Assembly (NCBI GenBank): GCA_043228905.1
Contig: JBHGNT010000011.1
Span: forward strand, 10,044,001 to 10,108,000
Direction: 5' to 3'
Source: Azolla caroliniana
Taxonomy: Eukaryota; Polypodiophyta
Length of the DNA stretch: 64,000 nt
Position 1 is the stretch's first letter, and each line of letters begins with the position of its first letter. Made by a program: the position numbers and the translations under genes. Shown here piece by piece: positions 45,280 to 55,333 of the stretch. The notes below the pieces were generated by a model. It worked only from the letters and a program-made list of their open reading frames with translations, did no database searches and was not told the DNA's origin.

Positions 45280-46034
45280 ACATTCTTTCAATTCTCAGAC
45301 ATCTATGCTTTCTATATTCTTCTCTTGATGCATCACATGTATATTAGATGAGTTCAATACCACATCCCCACCACATACATCGGCCCATGACTTCGTTGTA
45401 CATACATTTTTCATCTCACTTACATCCTGCCTCATTATGTCCAATTTTTCTTCTTTTAATGCTTCCTTTAACTCAATCGTGTTAAGATGCTCATTTGTTT
45501 CGAAAGAATCTTTCTTACATTCTTGAATCTTATCTTCAAGTTTTGCAACCACTTTCTTAAGACTTTCATTCTCAATGACAATAATTTGGAGCTTAGCATA
45601 CTCTTTCATTAACTTCATAATCTCTCCACCTTGCTTGTATATGGTTTCTTGAAGAGAAATCAAGTGACTCATAAGCATTTTGTCTATTGCATTGAAATCA
45701 AGATTTGTTGGCGATCTCGGCTCATTATCAATCATACTCCCGAACTTTGTGTCGGCTTTACGAGTGTTTGTCATTGTAGGACCAAACCCTATGGGAAGAG
45801 AGAGGGAGGGAGGGAGGGAGGGAGAGAGAATGTACCTTTCACGCGATTTAGGGGTTCAAAATCTACCTTGCGTTTGAGGAAGCATGGGGAAAAGAAGGTT
45901 GAAGGCAAAAATGCTCATAACTTCTCGTTACGGTAACAGAATTCAGTAAATGAACATTCTTTAGGAAGCTCTTTGAAAGAGCTTTCCAATGAGCTATAGA
46001 ACGTAGAAAACAATGGCCGGAGTCAAATGAGCAC
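45280..46034 (-). pseudogene. LINE-M ORF1, N-terminal coiled-coil part
   Basis: An open frame 45774-45295 (159 codons from MTNTRKADTKFGSM) is rich in Leu, Glu and Lys with heptad-like spacing (for example LKKVVAKLEDKIQECKK), a likely coiled coil for ORF1 oligomerisation. It ends at the solo LTR, beyond which ORF1 continues at 44557. Upstream to about 46034 is probable 5' UTR with a GGGA run at 45798-45829. Confidence 0.65.
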
Positions 46035-46310
46035 ACAGAACGAGACAAAGAGGGAGAGAGAGAGATATAGAAAGCCTTTCTGTTGTAACCGCCGGTTGGC
46101 AAAGATAGAGCTTGAGGTCGTTGCCTCCGAGTCTCATATTGTAGTACCTCACCCCTATAGTGATCCTTTTCGGAGTTAGTGAACTCCTGTGTTTTTTCCT
46201 CTAGAGGTTTTCCATGTAAAGATCCGGTGTCATCTCGTTGTCTGTGTAAGTGCATTGTTCCTATTTTCTGTTAATCTTCCATTAGTGTTTGAAACTTGAT
46301 TGTGGCTTAG
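46035..46310 (+). repeat. LTR fragment of the copia-H/D type
   Basis: GAGAGAGAGAGATATAGAAAG, TTGTAACCGCC and GAGGTCGTTGCCTCCGAG match, in order, the second half of the LTR at 47602-48903. No element body is attached. Confidence 0.65.
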
Positions 46311-46315
46311 TGCGA

Positions 46316-46595
46316 TTCTGCACAAGAAGTACTTACATGTACTTCAATGCTCATAACTGAGCGACTGACACTAACTCCTAAAAATATGCCTATCTACTAG
46401 GCTAGGGTCGTAGGCCTCTAGCGGCCTACCGGCTCACACGTGGATCCAGCTCTCCGACCGGGTTTGTGGATCCGACTCTCCGATTCGTCTATTTGATCCA
46501 GCTCTCGTCTTGTTCAACCGATCTGGCCCATGTTGAGCTTGCTTGCTCAACATTCCCCCTCAAGCTCAACTTGAGGTCGGTTTGTCGTGTCAACA
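46316..46595 (-). repeat. Copia-C-type LTR fragment with polypurine end
   Basis: GTACTTCAATGCTCA to TTGCTTGCTCAACA (ends about 46552), then CCCCCTCAAGCTCAACTTGAGG, matches the 3' end of the copia-C LTR and adjoining tract. The first half is missing. Confidence 0.7.
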
Positions 46596-46780
46596 TTCGC
46601 TGGAGTGAGATAGTTCGGAGTTTGTGGACTCCCGTGGTTTTTTCCTATTAGGATTTTCCACAAAAAACATCCTATGTCATTGCACTTGTGTATTTTGCTT
46701 TCTATTTTCTATTTGTTCCAATCTTTGCACCCGCATACACTAGAGTACAAACCGGTTGTGGCCGTCTTCGATCTCAACAA
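46596..46780 (+). repeat. Copia-H1 5' LTR, 3' remnant
   Basis: GGAGTTTGTGGACTCCCGTGG and GATTTTCCAC correspond to 48015-48080 plus 48818-48903 in the H2 5' LTR. It is followed by spacer and primer site. Confidence 0.65.
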
Positions 46781-46782
46781 AC

Positions 46783-46794
46783 TGGTATTGGAGC
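46783..46794 (+). other. Primer-binding site (Copia-H1), mutated
   Basis: TGGTATTGGAGC, the initiator-tRNA-Met site with two substitutions. Confidence 0.7.
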
Positions 46795-46795
46795 G

Positions 46796-47375
46796 ATGGA
46801 AGAATCATTTGGTGGCATGTGCAAATTTACCGACTGTAACTATTCCGTGTGGAAGTCAAAGATGAGGGACATGTTGGTGTGCAAAATTTATGGTTACCGG
46901 TGCAGTACAGTAAAACCAATCCGAACAAGATTAATGCATCGATTTGGGAAGTCATGCACTTGAAGGCGGCAACATACATAAGATGTTTTATAGAAATGAG
47001 TCTATACAACAACTTCAATGAGGAGAATAAGGAGGATGTCCTCTAGGAGAAGATCGACATCATGTTTGAAAACAAAAAGGTTGTCAACAGAGTCTCAGTG
47101 TTCCAAAACATCGTGAGACTTCGGTATCAATATGGCTCCAGCATGGCGAAGCATCTGAATGCCTTCCAAGGGCTGATCAACCAAACCACCTCTCTGGAAG
47201 TACCTCTACCCGACGATGTACTAGCTTTACTATTGTTGGGATCCCTTCCAAACAGCTGGGAGACGCTCGTTGTCACATTAGGCAACGCTGGACCGGAAGG
47301 GAAGTTTTTGTCCCTAGAAAAGGTGAAGTCGAGCTTGCTGAATGAAGAAGCTTGCCAGAAGGACAAAGAGTTTGG
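46796..47375 (+). pseudogene. gag: Copia-H1 gag, fused to a 3' LTR by deletion
   Basis: Begins ATG 46796 (MEESFGGMCKFTDCNYSVW), shifts frame near 46880, has a TAG near 47044, then 47062-47375 is gag (MAKHLNAFQGLINQTTSLEV, LLLGSLPNSWETLVVTL, SSLLNEEACQKDKE). Right after it the LTR starts, so all of pol is missing. Most of the broken frames match copia-H2 gag. Confidence 0.82.
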
Positions 47376-47601
47376 TGTTGGAAAACAAGTCCCTGCGGAT
47401 GGGAAGAGGAGCTCGAGTCAAAGAAAGAGAGAATCAAATCAGATAGAGCCGATGAGTAACCAAAAATAGATTATTAATCGATTTGGGTAATAATCAAATT
47501 GGTTGAAGCCAACTCACGAGACCATATTTGTAAATAGTCTTAATGTGCCCCTTGTGGGCTATATCTGTAAATAGCCTAGAAAGTTGTATTGGTATAAATA
47601 T
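47376..47601 (+). repeat. Copia-H1 3' LTR, first part
   Basis: TGTTGGAAAACAAGTCCC to TTGGTATAAATAT, closely matching 52517-52754. The H2 5' LTR interrupts it. Confidence 0.8.
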
Positions 47602-48903
47602 TGTTGGGAATTCAGTCCCTCCGAAGGGGATCTAGATGAGAACCGGAGGAGTCGGATCGGACGAGCCGGATGAAGGAACCGGATCTGGAAGTTTTCCGGA
47701 TGAGACCCGGAAACCGGATCGAGTGAATCCAAATGGATCCGGTGCAAACCGGATCCAGGGACATCTGTGTAAATATGTTTCATGGTGAGCCCATTGATGC
47801 TACATTTGTAAGTAGCCCTAAAGTCATATAAGTATAAATATGACTTAGGGCAATCACTTTATGTGTGAGGTGGTTATTGTTAGGTGTTGTATATTGTTGT
47901 GTACAGAGAGTGAGTGAGAGAGAGAGATATACAGAACTAGTTTTCTGTTTGTAACCGCCATTGGCGAAGACATAGAGCTCGAGGTCGTTGCTTCTGAGTC
48001 TCATTTTGTATTCCTCCTCTCATAGTGATAGTTCGAGTTTGTGGGTTCCCGTGGTTTTTCCCTATTAGGGTTTTCCACATTGTCGTAGTGTATTTCGTAC
48101 ACTACGTGAAAACCGTATATAGTACTAGATTAAATAAATATGAAGAAAATATAAAAATTTATATTACATGCATAGGGCAAGATTCAACCTTGTACCTCCA
48201 TGTAAACAATCCCCAAACCTTGCCATTGTACTAACGTATCATAAGTGATCTAAATATAGATTTGATAGGAATAAGACTTATATTTACGCCTATTTTTATA
48301 AAAAAAACCAACCCATGCACATTTAGAGTGCGTAAAAACTTTATTTAAAAGAAAAACGCAAACAAAGAAAAAATTACTCATGCACATCTAGAGTGCATGA
48401 GCACTATATGTAGAAAATAAAAAACATGGTAGAAAAAGCTATTCAGGGACATCTAGTGTGCATGAACACTTTAGAAAAGCATTATGCTATGTTTAGCCTC
48501 TTCCATCACTATATAAGGAAGAGAGAAAGATGTATATGGTTGTTGAGTTTTTTTAAGGGTTGATTAATATATTATATTCTTGGGATTCACGAATTTGCCA
48601 TCTATATCTCTCTTGCAATCTAAATTCATATTGTTTCCTAAAACATTAATTAATACACTATACTCATGGGTTTCACGAGTTTCCTATCTCTCTTTCTTAT
48701 AATCTATTCATATTCATAATTAAAATCATCTCAAATTCTTCCTCATCCTAGTCCAAAACCCCATCAGTTCTCACCCGACTCACACAAAAAATCCAGCGCC
48801 GAAAGGCACGACAACGTAAACATCCTGTGTCATCTCAGTTTTAGTTTGTTCTCTTCTATTCCTTGTTGAAGAGTCTGTTGTTGCCGAGCATTATTTCCGC
48901 ACA
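47602..48903 (+). repeat. Copia-H2 5' LTR, interrupted by a solo gypsy LTR
   Basis: TGTTGGGAATTCAGTCCC to TTTCCGCACA. Excluding the solo LTR and its duplicated target it is about 565 bp, close to the copia-D LTR (603 bp), with which it shares ATAAATATGACTTAGGGCAA. It does not match the LTR at the other end of the element (52517). Confidence 0.75.
48081..48813 (+). repeat. Solo LTR of the Gypsy-A family
   Basis: 733 bp, TGTCGTAGTGTATTTCG to GGCACGACA. Left flank ACAT (48077-48080), right flank ACGT (48814-48817). It closely matches 14468-15207. Confidence 0.92.
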
Positions 48904-48906
48904 AAC

Positions 48907-48918
48907 TGGTATCAGAGC
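48907..48918 (+). other. Primer-binding site, initiator tRNA-Met (Copia-H2)
   Basis: TGGTATCAGAGC, three bases after the LTR. Confidence 0.92.
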
Positions 48919-48928
48919 CTACAAGGGA

Positions 48929-51900
48929 ATGGAAGAATCATTCGGTAGCATGTTCAAGCTCACCGGCTCCAACTACCTAGTGTGGAAGTCGAAGATGAGG
49001 GACATGCTCGTGGTAAAAGATCTTTGGTTGCCGATACAGTTCGTGGACAAGAAAGCGAACAAAATCGATGCCACGACATGGGAGGTGATGCACATGAAGA
49101 CAACGGCGTACATCCGGTGCTTCATCGATATGAGCCTATATAGCAACTTCAATGAAGAAAGTAAAGCTCATGTGCTCTAGGAGAAAATCGGCACCATGCT
49201 GGAGAATAAAAACGCCGTCAAATCGGGTTTCGGTATTCCGGAAGTTAGTGAGACTCTGGTACCAAGACGGATCCAGCATGGCGGAGCATATGAACGCATT
49301 TCATGGGCTTATAAATCAAATAACTTTGCTTGAAGTACCTATGGTCGATGAGGTACTTGCATTGCTCCTGCTCGGTTCCCTCCCGGACACTTGGGAGACA
49401 TTGGTTGTCACTTTGGGCAATGTCGGTCCAGAAGGAAAGCAGTTGTCCCTAGCAAGGGTAAAATCAAGCTTGATAGATGAAGAAGCTCGCTGGAAGGACC
49501 GAGAGTCTGGAACTGATCCGAAGGCCTTGGTCACGGAAGATGATCATAACCGGGGAAGAGGTCGGTATTGGAGTTCCCAAAACCGGGACAAATCGGGGAC
49601 GAGGTCGAAGTCAAGGGGAAGGCCCTCTTGCTTTTATTGCAGAAAGCCGGGTCATTTCGAGAAGAATTGCCGACACTTCCGGAAATCCAAAGGGGGAGTC
49701 GACAGACCAGAACCGAAGAAGATTTCAGAGAGAAGAGGAACATCGGCGATCACGACAAGTGAAGAAGAACCGATGCTCATTATTGAGGAGAATGAGGTAA
49801 ACCTTGTCGACGACGAGACAACGTGGGTTGTCAATTCCAGAGCATCGTTCCATCTGACACCGGACTGGAAATGCTTTTCATCCTACACAACTGGAGATCA
49901 CGGTTGTGTCCGGATGGGGAATGAAGGTACCTGCCAAATCGTCGACATAGGACATCAACCGGGTGCAAGCTGTTGCCGAAGGATGTCCAACATGTTCTGG
50001 AGGTTCAGTTGAACCTAATATCAACCGATCAGCTAGATGATGAAGGCTACATGGGTAGCATCCGGAACGGAGTCATGAAATTCAGCAAAGCAAGCCTGAT
50101 TGTGGCTCGAGCCCGGAAGATCAAGACGTTGTATCTGATGCATACCCGGATATGCCGGGAAGAAGTGAATGTAGCATCCAACACTCCCAGTGAGCTATGG
50201 CACAAGAGGTTGTGTCATATGAACCAAAAGGGGATGAGGAGACTTGTTCAAGACAATCTCAATCCGGTGAAGGACGTACAACTTGAGAAGTGCACTGATT
50301 GCTTGGCCAGCAAGCAAAACCGAACCTCCTTCGGTCAAGACCACCGATGAGATGGAATGCACCACTGGAGTTGGTGCATACCGATGTGTGTCAAGTGGAC
50401 ACGAAGTCACATGATGGATCGCAATACTTCGTGACGTTCATAAAAGACCACAACCGGAAGTTGTGGGTCTCGCCGTTGAAGACGAAGGATTACGTGTTGT
50501 CCGTCTTCAAGGAGCTCCATGCGAGAGTGGAAAGGGAAATCGGTTGGAAGCTAAAGGCGGTTCAAGTAGATAATGGAGGAGAGTATTGGGGGTAGTTCGA
50601 GGAGTACTGTCGGTCAAAGGGAATCTGGCTCGAATTCACCGTACCGAAGACGTCAGAACTAAATGGGTTGGTCGAACAGATGAACCAGACCGTGATGGAG
50701 AGAGTTCGGAGCATGCTGGCACATGCAAAGCTACCCAAGACGTTTTGGGTTGAGGCACTGATGACGACAACCTACGTGATCAACAGGTCACCCTCATCAC
50801 CCTTGGAAGGAGACACCCCGCAGAGAGTATGGACTGGTAAGGATGTGTCTTATCGGCATCTAAAGATGTTCGGGTGTCTCGCCTATGTGCATGTTGCAAA
50901 GGACAAGAGAGCAAGGCTGGATCCGAAGTCCAGGCCATGCATATTCCTCGGATATGGCGATGATGAGTTCGGTTACCGGGTGTGGGATCTGGTCAACAAG
51001 AAGGTGTTCCGGAGTCGGGATATAGTCTTCATGGAAGACAAGACCATTGTCGATTGGAAGTCGAAGAAGAAGGTGATGTACTCTGGATCATCCAATGAAA
51101 ACCGGCTTGAGGACACAAGGACTTACCCGGTTGAAAACCGGATGTTAGCCTCCCAGGTATAAGAAGCCCAAATCGTGGTGAAAAGGCTTTCAACAGATGA
51201 AGGGTGTTGATTTTGATGAATTATTTTCCTCAATCGTGAAGATGACGTTGATTCTAATAGTGTTGAGCATAGCGGCCAACATGAACCTCGAAGTCGAGCA
51301 ACTAGACATCAATATTGCCTTCCTGCATGGATATTTGGAGGAAGAGATGTATTTGCAGCTGACGGAAGGATTTGTGGGGAAGAGAGCTTGTATGGGCTGA
51401 ACCAGGCACCTCGGCAATGGTACTGAAAATTTGAGTCCTTCATGGTGTATCACGGTTTTGACAAGACACGGGCCGATCATTGTGTCTTTGTAAAGAAATA
51501 TGATGGAGAATACTTTCTCATTCTCCTATTGTATGTTGATGACATGTTGATTGTCGGACAGGACCCAAAGAAAATCATAAGTTTGAAGAAGGCCTTGAGT
51601 AGGTCATTCTCGACAGACATGGGTTCGGCTACGCAAATCCTGTGAATCCACATTGTTCGTGATCGAACAAAGAAGTTGTTATGGCTGTCACAGGAGAAAT
51701 ACGTGACAAAGGTGGTCCAGAGGTTCAACATGTAGAATTTGAAACCAGTCAGCTCGACACTGCAGACAAACTGCAAGCTGAACAAAAACCAATGTCTAAA
51801 GACGAAAGCGGAGAAAGCTGAGATGATGAAGGTCCCCTATGCCTCAAAAGTCGGAAGCCTAATGTACATGATGGTATGTACTAGGCCGGACATTGGATAT

Positions 51901-52506
51901 GCACTCGGAGTCGTCAGCCGATATATGAGAAATCCCGGAAGAGAGCATTGGGCATATGTGAAGTGGATACTTCGATACCTGAGAGGCACCTCGAGCATGT
52001 GTCTTTGATTCGGCTCAGGTAACCCCACATTGGAAGGTTATACTGATTCATACATGTCGGCAGATGTAGATACCAGCCGATCCACGTTCGGATAAGTAAT
52101 GACTTATGCAGGGGGAGCCATTTCGTGGCAGTTGAGGTTGCAGAAGGTCGTGGCATTGTCAACCACGAAAGCCGAGTATATGGCCACAACGGAAGCTGTC
52201 AAGGAAATCATATGGATGACGAATTTTATTGGTAAGCTAGGAATTCAGCAAGAAGAATTCCGACTCCAATACGATAACGAAAGTTCCATCCACCTTGCGA
52301 AGAATACTACCTAACGCTCGAGGAACAAGCACATCCAGAGGAGATACCATTGGCTCCAAGAGCGCGTAGAAGAGAAGGAGTTTGCTCTAGTGAAGGTGCA
52401 TACAACAGAGAACGAGTTGGACATGCTGACGAAGGTGTTGTCAACCGAAAAGTTGGATGTGTGCCAACAAAGAGTCGGAATAGTGGAGTACACCATGCCG
52501 GAGTGA
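48929..52506 (+). pseudogene. gag-pol: Copia-H2 Gag-Pol, decayed and partly deleted
   Basis: Starts ATG 48929 (MEESFGSMFKLTGSNYLVW). A TAG at 49178-49180 and a frameshift near 49220 follow. The knuckle CFYCRKPGHFEKNC is intact (about 49629-49670). The protease motif reads WVVNSRASFHLTP, so catalytic D-S-G has become N-S-R. Integrase (49973-51162) keeps HTDVC and VDNGGEY but has a TAG at 50593-50595, and LNGLVEQMN replaces LNGLAERMN. Most of the integrase-RT linker is missing at about 51163. RT is split at 51400 (LLYVDDMLIVG at 51520-51560 survives) and RNase H (51739-52314) has a stop. It ends at TGA 52504-52506. Confidence 0.9.
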
Positions 52507-52516
52507 AGGGGGAGTT

Positions 52517-52754
52517 TGTTGGAAAACAAGTCCCCCCCGGATGGGAAGAGGAGCACGAGTTGAAGAAAGAGGGAACCAAATCGGATAGAGTTGATGAGTA
52601 ACCGAAAATCGAATTATCGAAAAATTGATTATTAATCGATTCGGGTAATAATCGAATTGGTTGAAGCCAACTCAAGAGACTATATTTGTAAATAGTCTTA
52701 ATTGTGCCCCTTGTGGGCTATAGCTATAAATAGCGCAAAAAGTTGTATTGGTAT
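52517..52754 (+). repeat. Copia-H2 3' LTR, first 238 bp
   Basis: TGTTGGAAAACAAGTCCCCC, preceded by polypurine AAGGGGGAG (52506-52514). It matches the H1 3' LTR (47376-47601), not the H2 5' LTR. Copia-J interrupts it at TTGGTAT; the remainder is not seen. Confidence 0.82.
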
Positions 52755-53111
52755 TGTTGAGATTCAAACTCAACTTCCTGTGAGTGGGAACACACTCTAG
52801 GATACTCAAGTGTGTGAACACCCCCACCTCCTTGTATAGTAACTAGTGTGTCATAGAAGTTAATATCCTATGACACATATTCTTTAAATAGTTAACACTC
52901 GACCTCTTTCCCAAGAGGCGCCTCTAGTGAGAGAATCTAGAGAGAAGGTGACTACATAAGCACATTCTCCTTCTCTTTGGAACTGTTGGTCATTCTTGTT
53001 TCCTTGTAATACAATTTTCAGTTTTTTTCTGTAATTGTGAGCTCTCTCTTTCTTTCTCCACACACACAGACATAGTTCTTCCGTTGCACAGAATCCATCC
53101 AATTCTTTACA
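52755..53111 (+). repeat. Copia-J 5' LTR (copia-B family)
   Basis: TGTTGAGATTCAAACTC to CAATTCTTTACA, a diverged reverse match to the copia-B LTR. TGGTATTAGAGC (53112-53123) follows as an initiator-tRNA-Met primer site with one change. The rest of copia-J is not found, because Gypsy-I begins four bases later. Confidence 0.8.
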
Positions 53112-53127
53112 TGGTATTAGAGCACAT

Positions 53128-53341
53128 TGTCGTAGTGTATTTCGTACACTACGTGAAAAACGTATAAAGTACCCGATTTAATAAATATGGACACTATATT
53201 CGTGGGATTCACAAATTTCTATCTCTCTTTCTCATAATCTATTTATATTCATATTAGCCTTAAAACTCTCCTCCTCCTAGTCCAAAACCTCAACGGTTCC
53301 CACCCGACTCACGCAATGATCCGGCGTCAAAAGGCACGACA
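53128..53341 (+). repeat. Gypsy-I 5' LTR with internal deletion
   Basis: TGTCGTAGTGTATTTCG to GGCACGACA, only 214 bp: the middle 500 or so bases of the Gypsy-A LTR are missing near 53189. The preceding tetranucleotide is ACAT. Confidence 0.88.
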
Positions 53342-53346
53342 CAGTT

Positions 53347-53364
53347 TGGTGAACCCGACGTGAA
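53347..53364 (+). other. Primer-binding site, tRNA-Trp type (Gypsy-I)
   Basis: TGGTGAACCCGACGTGAA, identical to the Gypsy-A site. Confidence 0.78.
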
Positions 53365-53380
53365 GAGGGGTGGTAAGGAG

Positions 53381-53965
53381 ATGGAGAATTAACAAGATGT
53401 GATGACCATGATGCTCAACCGCATACTACAAGAACAACGCGCGATGTCGGAGATCAAATTGGCAGTAGAGAGTCTTGTGCAAAGAAACAAACAATTCAAT
53501 GGAAATGATGTGTCACGCTATCTATGTGACTACAAGGAGGAGATGATGCAATGTGGGATACCGGAAGGATTACAAGTGATATCCTTCAATCGGGTGGTCA
53601 TAGATGAACTGCAAGAGAGCATCCACAAGATACGGCAACAAAACCCGGCGTGGGTGTCCTTCAAGGAAGCTATATTGGAAGCATATGATTACGAGAGACA
53701 AAAGGGACGAGATCGGCGTGATTTCGACGAGTGGGTGGCATCGGCAAAGACCCACCAAAGCGCGATGCAAGCATTCCTAGAGTTCGAGTGTCATTTTGCT
53801 CAACTCTCAGAGCAAGAACAAAGATTGGTGGGGGAGGATAAATTCCTAATGTTCGTAAGATCGATCGATCGGAAAGTAAGGATGGACATCGGGATCAAAC
53901 TCGAAGATGATGACGGTGCAAATGGTCTTACCGAGGATTGGGCTGAAGTCGAGAGAGTATGTTGA
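53381..53965 (+). pseudogene. gag: Gypsy-I gag, best-preserved capsid
   Basis: The expected ATG (53381) is followed by TAA at 53390-53392, where Gypsy-A has CAA. From 53399 the frame is open for 188 codons: YLCDYKEEMMQCGIPEGLQ, WVSFKEAILEAYDYERQ, FLEFECHFAQLSEQEQ, LMFVRSIDRKVR, GLTEDWAEVERVC. It shows what the broken Gypsy-A gag looked like. It ends at TGA 53963-53965, after which the unusual 449-codon frame begins. Confidence 0.87.
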
Positions 53966-53983
53966 AGATATGATAAGAGGAAG

Positions 53984-55333
53984 ATGAGAATATCGTCGGC
54001 AATAACATGGCTTATAAGGTATGATCGATTAAGGATGCGTGATGTGGCTGATATGAAGGCCGAAGTACGATTCATCGGTACCACGGGAGAGGGTATAGAA
54101 CAAGACACCCTCTCTTCTTGCAAAAGAACAACATCCAAGGATAAGGTCGATGACTTGAGAGTGGTGAATGCTACTTCAAGGGTGGAAGAAGGTTTCAAGA
54201 TACGAGTGTCCGAAACATCGGGTGAGAAAGGGGTAAGCATAATCGAAGCTTGCACGATCGAGGAGGGCAAAGTATGTGAAGCCTATGGAGTTGAAGAGAT
54301 AGCCACGGATAACGACATCGAGGTGAAGGTGGCTAAGGATGATTTGATGGAGGACGGTAATACCAAGGATTCCTTCCCATTAATTCTAGAGACTTTGGCA
54401 GTTGCATCTGAGAGCCAACATGAGACCGAAGAGGTGAAAGGTGGCAGAGAGGAAACGAAGGTTGAAGCTGATGCATATGACGGAGAGATAGTCGAGAAGG
54501 TGGCTATGGAAGCGTCAATGGCGGATGGCCGAGGCGAGACTTTCCCAACACTAATTCTAGAGACGTCAGCGGTTGCATTCGAGAGGCAACGTGAGACTAG
54601 AGAGACGGAAGATGGTAGTGGGAAAGTGGAAGACCAAGCTAATACGAGCGATAAGTACGAGGTGATTGTGATTGGTCAAAGACATAGGGATTCCTCCAAT
54701 CCCATTCCAAAGACTTTGGCAGTTGTGCACGAGAGCCAACATGAGACCGGAGAGATGGAAGGTTGCGGTGAGGTAGAGTTCAATGAAGAGATAGAGAGCG
54801 GTAAGAAAGGAAGAATTGGAAGTCAATTGGGGTGGAAGATGATCCGGCCGGAATTCCAATCCGAAAGAAAGCCGACCCGAAAGGGGGTCGACTCGGTCAA
54901 AACCGATCGATCGAGTCTGATTCGGTCGAACGTGAATACGGATGGAAGTCGCCCTAGCCGAAAGCCGATCGGACGAGATCGATCCAGAAAGAAGCTAATC
55001 CGACTCAGCCGGAGGTTGAACCGGTCGAGGCCGGTGAACACAAGGAAAAGAAAGCCAACCAAAACCAAAACCGATAGATCGGACCCGACCCGGAAAGGGG
55101 CCGACTCGGTCGAAACCGATCAACCGAGTTCGATTCGGCCAAATACGAATCTGATCAGAAGCCGATCCAACCGAAATCCGATCGGACAAGACCGATCCGG
55201 AAAGAAGTCGAGGTTGATGAAGACAAGGAAGAGACCAAGAAAAGACACTACCCACCATTATTCTCTGTCAAGGCTCCCACAACTACTCTACAAATATTTT
55301 ACAGGTACACATAAGTACAAACATCATACATAA
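53984..55333 (+). CDS. Uncharacterised 449-codon ORF with internal repeats after Gypsy-I gag
   Basis: I do not recognise this protein. The first part (to about residue 275) is acidic and holds three spaced copies of an LETLAVASESQHETE-like segment (near residues 133, 190 and 242). The second part is strongly basic, with two long copies of an S-R-R/GRDRS-type unit: KGVDSVKTDRSS and KGADSVETDQPS, each followed by SRPSRKPIGRDRS or SRSNRNPIGQDRS. No zinc knuckle, protease or RT motif is seen, although it occupies the place of gag C-terminus to pol. The last residues read into the Element-K copy, so the original end is lost. Its openness over 1.35 kb in a dead element is unexpected; a low-complexity repeat origin is the alternative. 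Confidence 0.45.
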   Translation: MRISSAITWLIRYDRLRMRDVADMKAEVRFIGTTGEGIEQDTLSSCKRTTSKDKVDDLRVVNATSRVEEGFKIRVSETSGEKGVSIIEACTIEEGKVCEAYGVEEIATDNDIEVKVAKDDLMEDGNTKDSFPLILETLAVASESQHETEEVKGGREETKVEADAYDGEIVEKVAMEASMADGRGETFPTLILETSAVAFERQRETRETEDGSGKVEDQANTSDKYEVIVIGQRHRDSSNPIPKTLAVVHESQHETGEMEGCGEVEFNEEIESGKKGRIGSQLGWKMIRPEFQSERKPTRKGVDSVKTDRSSLIRSNVNTDGSRPSRKPIGRDRSRKKLIRLSRRLNRSRPVNTRKRKPTKTKTDRSDPTRKGADSVETDQPSSIRPNTNLIRSRSNRNPIGQDRSGKKSRLMKTRKRPRKDTTHHYSLSRLPQLLYKYFTGTHKYKHHT

